DNA of 61,768 bases from Jhaorihella thermophila (GTDB lineage: Bacteria; Pseudomonadota; Alphaproteobacteria; Rhodobacterales; Rhodobacteraceae). The notes beneath the pieces were generated by a model. The model ran no database searches and was not told where the DNA came from. It saw only the letters and a list, made by a program, of their open reading frames with translations. The position numbers and the translations under genes are program-made. Every line of letters begins with the position of its first letter. Position 1 is the stretch's first letter. Below are positions 44,225 through 52,533 of the stretch, piece after piece. The stretch is taken from contig NZ_FNVD01000014.1 of the NCBI RefSeq assembly GCF_900108275.1, positions 1 to 61,768 on the forward strand. Reading direction: 5' to 3'.

Positions 44225-45577
44225 TCAAAGCCCCCGGACCTTGTGCCCGGCATAGATCTCGGCCACGCGGGCCACCGCGGCCTCCGGACTCAGTTCCTCG
44301 CTTTCGCCGGTCCGGCGCGAGGTCAGCTCCACCACCCCGTTCTTCAGCCCGCGCGGGCCGACGGTGATCCGCCAGGGCAGGCCGATCAGGTCCATCGTCG
44401 CGAACTTGGCGCCGGCGCGTTCCTCGCGGTCGTCATAGAGCGGCTCCAGCCCCGCCGCCGTCAGCGCGGCGTAAAGCTTTTCACAGGCGGCGTCGGCCTC
44501 GGCATCGCCCTGCTTCAGGTTGACGATGCCGCAGTGGAATGGTGTGACGCCCTCGGGCCAGATGATGCCGTTGTCATCGTGGCTGGCCTCGATGATCGCT
44601 CCGACCAGACGGCTGACCCCGATCCCGTGGCTACCCATGTGAACCGCGATCTGGTCGCCGTTCGGCCCTTGCACGGTGGCGCCCATCGGTTCGGAATATT
44701 TGGTGCCGAAATAGAAGATCTGGCCGACCTCGATCCCGCGCGCGCTGCGGCGGCGATCCTCGGGGATCTGGTTGAACAGCGCCTCGTCATGGGTTTCGTC
44801 GGTGCGAGCATAGAGCGAGGTGAACTCCTCCATCACCGCGCGGCACTGATCCTTGTCGTTATAGTCGATCTCGCGCTCGCCCAGACGGATGTCGGTCACG
44901 GCGCTGTCATAGAACACCTCCGATTCGCCGGTTTCCGCCAGCACCAGAAATTCGTGCGTGTCCTCGCCGCCGATCGGACCGGAATCGGCACGCATCGGGA
45001 TCGCCTGCAGCCCCATCCGTTCATAGGTGCGCAGATAGCTGACCAGATGGCGGTTGTAGGCGTGCAGCGCGTCCTCTTTCGTCAGGTCGAAATTGTAGCC
45101 GTCCTTCATCAGGAATTCGCGCCCGCGCATCACGCCGAACCGCGGGCGGATCTCGTCGCGGAACTTCCACTGGATCTGATACATGGTCAGCGGCAGATCG
45201 CGGTAGGATTTGACATGGGCGCGGAAGATGTCGGTGATGAGCTCCTCGGCCGTGGGCGTATAGAGCATGTCGCGGTCATGCCGATCCTTGATCCGCAGCA
45301 TTTCCTCGCCATAGGCGTCATAGCGGCCGGATTCGCGCCACAGATCCGCCGATTGCAGGGTCGGCATCAGCATCGGCAGATGGCCGGCGCGGATCTGTTC
45401 CTCGTGAATGATGTTCTCGATCTTGCGCAGCACCTTGAAGCCCAGCGGCAGCCAGGAATAGATTCCGGCGCTGGCCTGCTTGATCATGCCGGCGCGAAGC
45501 ATCAGCCGGTGGCTGACGATCTGGGCTTCGGCGGGGTTCTCCTTGAGAACCGGAAGGAAATAGCGGGAAAGGCGCAT
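44225..45577 (-). CDS. proS: prolyl-tRNA synthetase, short type without editing domain
   Basis: A 450-residue class II synthetase. Motif 2 lies around [25 protein letters not shown], motif 3 around [15 protein letters not shown], and a C-terminal anticodon-binding domain ends the chain. The INS editing insertion of the roughly 570-residue E. coli enzyme is absent, as in other alphaproteobacteria, so mischarged Ala-tRNA(Pro) would need trans-editing. GAGGGAC precedes ATG 45577. Confidence 0.96.
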   Translation of the reverse strand: MRLSRYFLPVLKENPAEAQIVSHRLMLRAGMIKQASAGIYSWLPLGFKVLRKIENIIHEEQIRAGHLPMLMPTLQSADLWRESGRYDAYGEEMLRIKDRHDRDMLYTPTAEELITDIFRAHVKSYRDLPLTMYQIQWKFRDEIRPRFGVMRGREFLMKDGYNFDLTKEDALHAYNRHLVSYLRTYERMGLQAIPMRADSGPIGGEDTHEFLVLAETGESEVFYDSAVTDIRLGEREIDYNDKDQCRAVMEEFTSLYARTDETHDEALFNQIPEDRRRSARGIEVGQIFYFGTKYSEPMGATVQGPNGDQIAVHMGSHGIGVSRLVGAIIEASHDDNGIIWPEGVTPFHCGIVNLKQGDAEADAACEKLYAALTAAGLEPLYDDREERAGAKFATMDLIGLPWRITVGPRGLKNGVVELTSRRTGESEELSPEAAVARVAEIYAGHKVRGL

Positions 45578-45777
45578 GTCTGCTGTCCCTCGTGACGGAT
45601 TGCGTTTGCGGGGAAATAGGACAAAGGCGGCGGGCAGGCAATCGGCAAGGCGCGATTTATGCGCGCGCGATCGGGCCACCGCCCGCCGCCAAGCCTTCTC
45701 GCCGGGCCGGCGCTCTTGCATGGCCGGCGGTCATGGGCCAAGAACGTCGAACAGGACGCAACGAAGGACCCAAGCCG

Positions 45778-46839
45778 GTGACGGTCAAGCAGCAAGCGAA
45801 ATACTGGGGCATCGGCCTTGCGGTCTTTGCGACCGTGCTATGGATGCTGGGCGATGTGCTGCTGCCCTTCGTGCTGGGCGGTGCGATCGCCTATTTCGTC
45901 GATCCGCTGGCCGACCGGCTGGAACGGCTCGGCCTGTCGCGGGTTGCCGCCACCGCCGTCATCACGCTGGCCTCGGTGCTGCTGTTCGTCATCATGGCGC
46001 TTCTCGTCATCCCGACCCTGATCAGCCAGGCGCAGGATCTGTTCCGGATCATGCCGGAGCTGTTCCGCGACCTGCGTGGCGCGATCGAACGCCACTTTCC
46101 GTCGCTTCTGGATCAGAACTCGACGGCGCACCAGACGCTGGCGGCGATCGGGGACAGGCTCAAGGAACGGGGCGGCGCGCTGATCCAGACGGCATTCGCG
46201 TCGGCCATTTCGGTGATCAACATCCTGTTCCTGATGGTGATCGTGCCAGTGGTATCGGTCTATCTGCTGCTCGACTGGGACCGGATGGTTGCGCGCATCG
46301 ACGAGTTGCTCCCGCGCGACCACGCGCCGGTGATCCGGCAACTGGCCTCCGAGATCGACGCGACGCTTTCCTCCTTCGTGCGCGGCATGGGGACCGTCTG
46401 CATCATCCTGGGCACCTATTATGCCGTCGCGCTGATGGCGGTGGGGTTGGATTTCGGGCTGGTGGTCGGTTTCGTGGCCGGGCTTGTGACCTTCATCCCC
46501 TATCTCGGCGCGCTGATCGGCGGGGCGCTGGCGATCGGGCTGGCGCTGTTCCAGTTCTGGGGGGACTGGATGTCAATCGGGCTGGTCGCGGGCGTCTTCG
46601 CCATCGGCCAGATGGTCGAGGGCAACATCCTCACCCCCCGTCTGGTGGGGCAGTCGGTCGGGCTGCATCCGGTGTGGCTGTTGCTGGCGCTTTCGGTGTT
46701 CGGCGCTCTGTTCGGGTTCGTGGGCATGCTGGTCGCCGTGCCGCTGGCCGCGGCGCTGGGGGTTCTTGCACGGTTCGCCGTCGCCCAATACCTGAAGAGC
46801 CGCCTTTACCTGGGCAATGTGGAACTGGACGAACCCTGA
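45778..46839 (+). CDS. AI-2E family permease (PerM-like)
   Basis: A 353-residue membrane protein of the AI-2E/UPF0118 family with seven or eight transmembrane helices. The C-terminal VEGNILTPRLVGQSVGLHPVWLLLAL is the diagnostic motif. Members act as exporters or cation/proton antiporters; the substrate is unknown here. The GTG at 45778 follows GAAGGA with 9-nt spacing; an ATG at 45734 would add 15 polar residues. The Hda-like gene starts 2 nt after the stop. Confidence 0.9.
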   Translation: MTVKQQAKYWGIGLAVFATVLWMLGDVLLPFVLGGAIAYFVDPLADRLERLGLSRVAATAVITLASVLLFVIMALLVIPTLISQAQDLFRIMPELFRDLRGAIERHFPSLLDQNSTAHQTLAAIGDRLKERGGALIQTAFASAISVINILFLMVIVPVVSVYLLLDWDRMVARIDELLPRDHAPVIRQLASEIDATLSSFVRGMGTVCIILGTYYAVALMAVGLDFGLVVGFVAGLVTFIPYLGALIGGALAIGLALFQFWGDWMSIGLVAGVFAIGQMVEGNILTPRLVGQSVGLHPVWLLLALSVFGALFGFVGMLVAVPLAAALGVLARFAVAQYLKSRLYLGNVELDEP

Positions 46840-46841
46840 TA

Positions 46842-47537
46842 ATGGCCGAACAGCTGAGCTTTGACCTGCCCCGCCGCACCGCGCGGGCGCGCGAGGATTT
46901 CTTTGTCTCGCCCGCCAACGCGCTGGCGGTGGCGCTGATCGACGACTGGCGCAACTGGCCCGGCGGCAAGCTGGCGCTGAGCGGCCCGGCCGGGTCGGGC
47001 AAGACGCACCTGACGCATGTCTGGGCCGCACACACCGGCGCGCGGATCGTCCCGGCGGGGGATCTGACCGAGGACGCGGTTCCGGATCTCGCCCAAGGCC
47101 CCGTCGCGGTCGAGGACGTGCCGGAAATCGCCGCCGATCCGCGCGCGCAGGCCGCCCTGTTTCACCTGCACAACCTGGTTCTGGCACAGGGGCACCGGCT
47201 GCTGATGACCGGGCGCGACGCGCCGCGACACTGGGGGCTGACCCTGCCCGACCTGCAAAGCCGGGTCGAAGGGGCGCAGAACGCGACGCTGGACGAACCC
47301 GACGACGCGCTTCTGGCCGCCGTTTTGGCCAAGCTCTTTGCCGACCGGCAGATCACGCCCCGGCCCGATGTGATCCCGTTTCTTCTGCTGCGGGTCGAAC
47401 GGTCCTTTGCGGCCGCCGCAGCGGTGGTGGACCATCTGGACCGGGGCGCGCTGAAAGAGGGCAAGCCGTTGACGCGACAGCTTGCCGCGCGGCTTCTGGC
47501 CGATTTCCGGTCACATGGGGACGGGTCTGGCGATTGA
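46842..47537 (+). CDS. DnaA-related ATPase, Hda/HdaA-like
   Basis: A 231-residue AAA+ protein resembling DnaA domain III. It opens with QLSFDLP, the clamp-binding motif of Hda, and has Walker A GPAGSGKTH, a Walker-B equivalent VAVEDV, and sensor-I/II-type segments (LLMTGRD, FLLLRVERSFAAAAAVV). Hda proteins bind the sliding clamp and promote DnaA-ATP hydrolysis to limit initiation. Translationally linked to the permease gene (2-nt gap) and followed by ppx. Confidence 0.88.
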   Translation: MAEQLSFDLPRRTARAREDFFVSPANALAVALIDDWRNWPGGKLALSGPAGSGKTHLTHVWAAHTGARIVPAGDLTEDAVPDLAQGPVAVEDVPEIAADPRAQAALFHLHNLVLAQGHRLLMTGRDAPRHWGLTLPDLQSRVEGAQNATLDEPDDALLAAVLAKLFADRQITPRPDVIPFLLLRVERSFAAAAAVVDHLDRGALKEGKPLTRQLAARLLADFRSHGDGSGD

Positions 47538-47586
47538 CCGGAACGGCGCGATCCCGCATCCTGCGCAGGGTCCAGAGGGGGATGCC

Positions 47587-49131
47587 ATGAACGAGCAACC
47601 GCGAGCCGAGAACCCGAACTGGGGGCCTTTCGGGCGTCCGCTGTTCAACGACCCCAGTTCGCGCGCCCTGTCGCGGGTGGGCGTGGTGGATGTCGGGTCG
47701 AACTCGGTGCGGTTGGTGGTGTTCGACGGCGCGGCGCGGTCGCCGGCCTATTTCTACAACGAAAAGATCATGTGCGCGCTGGGCGAGGGGCTGGCCGAGA
47801 CCGGGCGGCTCAGTCCGCGCGGGCGGGAACGGGCCCTGAACGCGATCCGCCGGTTCCAGGAAATCGCCAGGGGCCTGCGCCTGCCGCCGCTGATCGCGGT
47901 GGCCACGGCGGCCGTGCGCGATGCAGAGGACGGGCAGGATTTCTGCGATGAGGTGCTGCGCGAAACCGGCCTGCGGATCTGGATCATCGACGGCGACGAA
48001 GAGGCCCGGCTGTCGGCGCAAGGGGTGCTGCTGGGCTGGCCCGGCGCCTATGGTCTGGTCTGCGACATGGGCGGGGCGTCCATGGAACTGGCCGAGATCG
48101 ACGGCAACACTGTGGGCAAGCGGATGACTTCGCCGCTGGGGCCTCTCAAGCTGCGCCATATCAAGGGTGGCCGCCGCGCCCGCAAGGCGGTGATCAAGGA
48201 CGTGGTCGAGGACATGCGCCGGCAGATGGGCAAGCAGCGCGACCGGCTGTTCCTGGTCGGCGGCAGCTGGCGCGCGATCGCCCGGATCGACATGGCCCGG
48301 CGCGGCTATCCGCTGACCGTTCTGCACGAATACCGCATGACCGCGAAATCGGTCCGCGACACGCTGCATTTCATTGAAAAAAGCGATCTGGAAAAACTGC
48401 GCAACAGGGCCGTCGTCTCCGCCGCCCGGATGGAGCTGGTGCCGATCGCCATCGACGTGCTGCACCGGCTGGTGCGCACCTTCAAGCCCCATGACATCGC
48501 CATCTCGAGCTATGGGATCCGCGAGGGGCTTCTGTATGAGCAGATGCCGCAGGAACTGCGCGACCGCGACCCCCTGATCGAGGCCTGCTGGTTCGCCGAA
48601 GCCAAGGACGCGCGGATGCCCGGTTTCGGCCGCAAGCTGTTCGATTTCGTGATGCCGCTGTTCCGCTCAGCCAAGCCGTCGCGGGTTCGGATCATCAAGG
48701 CCGCCTGCCTGCTGCATGACGTCAGCTGGCGGGCCCATCCAGACTATCGCGCGGATGTCTGTTTCGACTATGCCACCCGCGCCAATCTGGGCGGGCTGAA
48801 ACATTCCGAACGGGTGTTCCTGGGGCTGGCCCTGCAGCACCGCTATCGCAACAAGCGGCCCTCCGAGCGGTTCGGCGCCTTCTACGACCTGATCGACGAC
48901 CGCAGCGGGAAAGAGGCCGAAATCTTGGGAAAGGCGATGCGGCTGGGCGCGATGCTGTGGATGCAGCCGGACACGGCCATCGGGGAATTGCGATTCCAGC
49001 CCAAGAAAAAGCGGCTGGAACTGGTGCTGCCGCCCGAGGCGGAGCCGCTGTTCGGCGAGGTGGCCGAGGCGCGGCTGATGTCGCTGGCTCAGGCGCTCGA
49101 GGCCGAGGTCAGCGTGACCTTCAAGACCTGA
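47587..49131 (+). CDS. ppx: exopolyphosphatase / pppGpp phosphohydrolase family
   Basis: A 514-residue Ppx/GppA protein with the ASKHA phosphate motif VGVVDVGSNSVRLVVFD and CDMGGASMELAEI, and a C-terminal HD-like helical region (KAACLLHDVSWRAHPDYR). It hydrolyses polyphosphate or pppGpp; sequence alone does not distinguish them. AGAGGGGGATG gives a good site before ATG 47587. Third in line after the permease and Hda-like genes, 49 nt downstream. Confidence 0.93.
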   Translation: MNEQPRAENPNWGPFGRPLFNDPSSRALSRVGVVDVGSNSVRLVVFDGAARSPAYFYNEKIMCALGEGLAETGRLSPRGRERALNAIRRFQEIARGLRLPPLIAVATAAVRDAEDGQDFCDEVLRETGLRIWIIDGDEEARLSAQGVLLGWPGAYGLVCDMGGASMELAEIDGNTVGKRMTSPLGPLKLRHIKGGRRARKAVIKDVVEDMRRQMGKQRDRLFLVGGSWRAIARIDMARRGYPLTVLHEYRMTAKSVRDTLHFIEKSDLEKLRNRAVVSAARMELVPIAIDVLHRLVRTFKPHDIAISSYGIREGLLYEQMPQELRDRDPLIEACWFAEAKDARMPGFGRKLFDFVMPLFRSAKPSRVRIIKAACLLHDVSWRAHPDYRADVCFDYATRANLGGLKHSERVFLGLALQHRYRNKRPSERFGAFYDLIDDRSGKEAEILGKAMRLGAMLWMQPDTAIGELRFQPKKKRLELVLPPEAEPLFGEVAEARLMSLAQALEAEVSVTFKT

Positions 49132-49137
49132 AGCGCG

Positions 49138-49521
49138 CTACAGGTCCGTCGATTCCACCTCCTCGCCGTTTTCCGGTTCCTTCTCCGGTTCGTCCTGGGG
49201 GTCGGGTTTCCGCCGGATGATGATGTCACCATTTGGCAGGATCTCGGGCTTTTCATAGCGGCTCCAGTCCTGCACCTCGTCCACGAGATCCATGAAGGCC
49301 GGCCCCATCTCTTCGATGAAACTGCGCATGGACGGCCCGAATTCCTCGGCCAGCCCCCGCAGCTCCTCCAGCTTCGGCTCCATCTCCTGGCGCAGCCCTT
49401 CCATGAACATCTCAAACCCGCGTTGCATGAGAGAGCTTCCGTCTCCCTCCTCGGCCACGGCTGGCGCGACCGAAAGCGACAGGGCGATGGCAAGCGGGGC
49501 AAGGGCAAAACGGCATGTCAT
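49138..49521 (-). CDS. conserved secreted protein, Glu-rich
   Basis: A 127-residue protein with a signal peptide (residues 1-24, ending AVA) and an acidic helical mature part (MQRGFEMFMEGLRQEMEPKLEELRGLAEEFGPSMRSFIEEMGPAFMDLVDEVQDWSRYE) followed by a short strand (EILPNGDIIIRRKP) and an acidic tail. The pattern is known in roseobacters but has no assigned function. It is convergent with ppx, stop codons 6 nt apart. Confidence 0.8.
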   Translation of the reverse strand: MTCRFALAPLAIALSLSVAPAVAEEGDGSSLMQRGFEMFMEGLRQEMEPKLEELRGLAEEFGPSMRSFIEEMGPAFMDLVDEVQDWSRYEKPEILPNGDIIIRRKPDPQDEPEKEPENGEEVESTDL

Positions 49522-49565
49522 GAAAACGAAGATAGGCGCGATGCGCCCGAGCCGGAAGGGGATGT

Positions 49566-50579
49566 TCAGATTTCGATGTCCAGCGTCACCGGGAAATGGT
49601 CCGAGGCCGCCAGTAGCGCCTCGCGCAGCTCGGGCACGCGCCAGCATCGTTCATTGTCCAGCGGGTGCCAGATGCGCCATTCCGGCCGGCGCGACATCAG
49701 ATCCTGCGAGATCATGATATAGTCCAGCAGCGCCTCGAGATACTGCTCCTGGTCGGGAATGCGGAACCGGGCCGTGGTCGGCACCGCGCCGGGGCACGGC
49801 TGCACCGCCCGGCGCGCGTGCGGGTCGAAAAGATCATCGCCCAGAAGGATCTCGACCGAGGACCGCCCGAACAGCTCTTCGAACTCGTCCAGGCCGGGGC
49901 CATCGTTCAGATCGCCCATCAGGATGACTGGCTCTCCCGCCGCCAGATGCGCGTCGATGCGCGCGCGCAGCCAGATCGCCTGGGCCAGCTGCTTGCGCCG
50001 GTTGGCAATCGCCGCACGGATCATGCCGTCGCGGGTCTTTTCCCCGTAGGGCGCAACCGATTTCAGATGCGCGCCGATGATCCGCAGATGGGTGCCCTGC
50101 GCCGTGGTCACGTCCAGCTCCAGCGGCGGCTTGGAGAAGGTCACCAGATCCTCGGTTCCGTCGATGTCCAGATCGATGCGGAACACGCCGTCGAACCGGG
50201 GCGCCTCGCGGCTGCCCTTCTTGCCGGTGGCATCTCCTTTCGGATCATGCCGCGCGGTCAGCCGGTCGGGGTCGTAAAGCATCGCGATTTCCTGATGGGT
50301 TTCGTTGGCAAACCCCATCGCCACCGACCGCGTGCGCAGATCGAATGCCCGCGCAAACCGTTCCAGCGCCCGCACCGTGTCCTGCCGCCGCCCCGTGTTC
50401 GGGGCCTCGATGATCATCACCGCGTCCGCATCCATCGCCGTGAACACGATGCCCAGCGCCTCGACCTGCCGGGCGCGGGTCACGCCTTCGCGCCCCGACG
50501 GTTCGTCATCGACCAGGATTTCGTCGTCGCGGTCGAACAGCTCCGCGAACCATTCCACGTTGTAGGTGGCCAGTCTCAT
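49566..50579 (-). CDS. endonuclease/exonuclease/phosphatase family protein
   Basis: A 337-residue EEP-fold hydrolase. TYNVEWF at the N-terminus, IIEAPNT (metal-binding Glu), LMGDLNDGP and SDHFPVTLDI at the C-terminus are the conserved active-site blocks. There is no signal peptide, so a DNA or phosphoester substrate in the cytosol is likely. The ATG at 50579 has no ribosome site and lies 8 nt after a promoter-like -10 box. Confidence 0.88.
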   Translation of the reverse strand: MRLATYNVEWFAELFDRDDEILVDDEPSGREGVTRARQVEALGIVFTAMDADAVMIIEAPNTGRRQDTVRALERFARAFDLRTRSVAMGFANETHQEIAMLYDPDRLTARHDPKGDATGKKGSREAPRFDGVFRIDLDIDGTEDLVTFSKPPLELDVTTAQGTHLRIIGAHLKSVAPYGEKTRDGMIRAAIANRRKQLAQAIWLRARIDAHLAAGEPVILMGDLNDGPGLDEFEELFGRSSVEILLGDDLFDPHARRAVQPCPGAVPTTARFRIPDQEQYLEALLDYIMISQDLMSRRPEWRIWHPLDNERCWRVPELREALLAASDHFPVTLDIEI

Positions 50580-50587
50580 CGTCCACC

Positions 50588-50616
50588 ATCATGCCCCGCC
50601 ATGGCCGCCCCGCCAA
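50588..50616 (-). promoter_or_regulatory. promoter of the EEP nuclease gene, leaderless geometry
   Basis: On the minus strand TTGGCG (plus 50611-50616), a 17-nt spacer and CATGAT (plus 50588-50593), then 8 nt to the ATG at 50579. Confidence 0.5.
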
Positions 50617-50620
50617 GCGG

Positions 50621-51298
50621 TCAGGCCACACCGTTGATCTGGTCCCAGGCCCGGTTGATGGCAATGAGCCGCTTCTCGGCCAGCCGCACCGCCTCTTCGG
50701 GCACGCCGCGTGCCATCATCGAGTCGGGATGCGTCTCGCGCACCAATTCACGCCAGACCTTGCGGATCTCCTCGATCGGCATGTCGCGCGTCACGCCCAG
50801 CACGGCATAGGGGTCGGACTGCTCCTGCGGCACAAAGCGTGCACGCAGGGTCCGGAACGTCTTTTCCTCCAGCCCGAAGATCTCGGCCACGTCCTCGAGA
50901 AAGGCGTTCTCGTTGGGGTGGTAGAATCCGTCGGCCATGGCGATATGGAACAGCCCTTCCATGAGGTCTTCCAGAACCTTGGGATTGTCGCGGAACATGC
51001 GCGCGATCGACCGGGCATACTCCCGGTACCCGGCAACGTCCGTCCGCGCGAGGTTGAACACCCGCGCCGCGCCCGGTTCGTCCTTCCTGGCGATCTGAAA
51101 CACCTCGCGAAAGGCGGCGACCTCGTCGCGCGTCACCTGCCCGTCCGCCTTGGCCATCTTCGCGCCCAGCGCGATCACGGCAATGGCAAAGGCCACGGTC
51201 CGCTCGGGCGGGGTGCGCAGGCGTTCGAACACGGCGCGCAGGGGCTCTCCCTTACGCAAGGCCGAGACGGCTTCGGTTATCCGCGACCAGATCGACAT
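50621..51298 (-). CDS. TerB- and J-domain protein (DjlA-like)
   Basis: A 225-residue co-chaperone. Residues about 30-145 form a TerB-type helical domain (IALGAKMAKADGQVTRDEVAAF, AMADGFYHPNENAFLEDVA); residues about 160-225 are a J domain with the HPD tripeptide in RETHPDSMMARG. Unlike enteric DjlA it has no N-terminal membrane helix. The J domain would stimulate DnaK. ATG 51298 lacks a ribosome site. Confidence 0.9.
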   Translation of the reverse strand: MSIWSRITEAVSALRKGEPLRAVFERLRTPPERTVAFAIAVIALGAKMAKADGQVTRDEVAAFREVFQIARKDEPGAARVFNLARTDVAGYREYARSIARMFRDNPKVLEDLMEGLFHIAMADGFYHPNENAFLEDVAEIFGLEEKTFRTLRARFVPQEQSDPYAVLGVTRDMPIEEIRKVWRELVRETHPDSMMARGVPEEAVRLAEKRLIAINRAWDQINGVA

Positions 51299-51831
51299 GG
51301 CCGCACCCTAGCGGCCCGAATCCGTCTTGTCAGGTGCGTCACTCGGACCCGCGCCAGCATTTTCTGCATCAGCACCAGATCCAGCCAGCGGTCGAACTTG
51401 AACCCCACCTCGGGCAACCGCCCCACCTCGACAAAACCGAGGGCGGCGTGAAAGGCAATGCCGCCCGGATTGGCCCCGCTGACCCCGGCGATCAGGACAC
51501 GCACGCCCCGCGCCCGCGCCTCCGCCTCGAGCCGCGCCATCAGCGCACGCCCGATTCTCCGCCCGCGCAACCGGGGCGCCAGATGAATCGTGTGCTCGGC
51601 GGTGTGAACGTAACCCGGTCCGGAACGAAACGGCGCGAAGGCGGCAAAGCCGATCACTTCGCTGTCATGCTCGGCCACGACGAAGGCCCCGCGCCGCGCC
51701 GCAATCTCCGCCGCGATGCCGCTTTCGGTCTTTTCTTCGGTCGTGAAAGTGACGAAGGTGTCGCGGATGATCGGGTTCCAGATGGCGCAGATAGCGGCGG
51801 CGTCCCCGGGCGCGGCCGCTCGGATCGTCAC
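51277..51831 (-). CDS. GNAT-family N-acetyltransferase
   Basis: A 184-residue GNAT enzyme of the phosphinothricin/methionine-sulfoximine acetyltransferase type. The acetyl-CoA motif is LAPRLRGRRIGRALMARLEAEARARG, with GANPGGIAFHAALGFVEVGRLPEVGFKFDRWLDLVLMQK. The last 20 residues look non-conserved and their codons overlap the J-domain gene's promoter and first 22 nt. Its ATG overlaps the VOC gene's stop by 4 nt. Confidence 0.9.
   Translation of the reverse strand: MTIRAAAPGDAAAICAIWNPIIRDTFVTFTTEEKTESGIAAEIAARRGAFVVAEHDSEVIGFAAFAPFRSGPGYVHTAEHTIHLAPRLRGRRIGRALMARLEAEARARGVRVLIAGVSGANPGGIAFHAALGFVEVGRLPEVGFKFDRWLDLVLMQKMLARVRVTHLTRRIRAARVRPCRSGRG
51305..51333 (-). promoter_or_regulatory. promoter of the TerB/J-domain gene, leaderless geometry
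   Basis: On the minus strand CTGACA (plus 51328-51333), a 17-nt spacer and TAGGGT (plus 51305-51310), then 6 nt to the ATG at 51298. The site lies within the 3' end of the GNAT coding region. Confidence 0.5.
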
Positions 51832-52436
51832 GCTAGCACCCGTTCGCCGTGGGGCGTCTCGAACCGCGCCGACAGCGCCGCGGACCCCGCCTCGAACTCC
51901 ACCCGCCGATCGCTGAATCCCGCCAATGCCTGCGCCAGCTCACCGGCGCGGGGATGTCGAACGGTCAACCGCGTCAACCGGCACCCCGAAGGCGCCAGCA
52001 TCGCCGCCGGGTGCTGGTCGCCCTCCCACTCGATCAGCGCCGGAAACAGATTGTCGAACGGCAGCATTCCGTCCTCCGGCACGGCCATGCGCCAACGCAA
52101 GTCGCCCCGGCTCACCGCCACCGGCCGCCCCGCGCCCTCCGGCAGCCGCGCCAGCGCCGTCTCCAGATCATCGACCCGGCAAATCCAGTTCGACAAACGC
52201 GGCACACCCTTGAACCGATCCAGACCGAACCACCGCGCCCGCGCCGGCGCCGGCGCCGCCGGGTCCACCGCGATCGCTTCCAGATACAACCCGTCCGCCA
52301 GTCCCAGCAGCCGGTTATGCGTCCCGAACAAGTCGTGCCGCCCACCCGGCTGCATCGCCACGCCCAGCGCCGCCTCGACATGCGCGGCGGCCCGCGTCAA
52401 ATCAGCTCCGGCAACGGCAATGTGATCCAGCTCCAT
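51828..52436 (-). CDS. VOC-superfamily (glyoxalase-like domain) protein
   Basis: A 202-residue VOC protein of the glyoxalase_3-like group. ELDHIAVAGADLTRAAAHVEAALGV opens the first beta-alpha-beta unit, GTHNRLLGLADGLYLEAIAVDP follows, and a second unit begins near CRLTRLTVRHP. Enzyme activity is not assignable. ATG 52436 begins the first strand. It is coupled to the GNAT gene by an ATGA overlap. Confidence 0.84.
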   Translation of the reverse strand: MELDHIAVAGADLTRAAAHVEAALGVAMQPGGRHDLFGTHNRLLGLADGLYLEAIAVDPAAPAPARARWFGLDRFKGVPRLSNWICRVDDLETALARLPEGAGRPVAVSRGDLRWRMAVPEDGMLPFDNLFPALIEWEGDQHPAAMLAPSGCRLTRLTVRHPRAGELAQALAGFSDRRVEFEAGSAALSARFETPHGERVLA

Positions 52437-52453
52437 AACCAACCGGCCCCCTG

Positions 52454-52503
52454 TTTCCTCTTGCCCTAAATATCCTCGGGGGTGAATTGCCCCAAAGGGG
52501 CAA
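52454..52503 (+). repeat. dispersed hairpin element, copy 7 (divergent)
   Basis: A weaker head (TTTCCTCTTGCC, TAAATATCCT) precedes TTGCCCC (52487-52493) / GGGGCAA (52497-52503), loop AAA. It lies in the gap between the mutase stop and the VOC start and runs opposite to those genes. Confidence 0.6.
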
Positions 52504-52533
52504 GAGGGGGCAGACAGCCCCCCCCCCGCCGCA

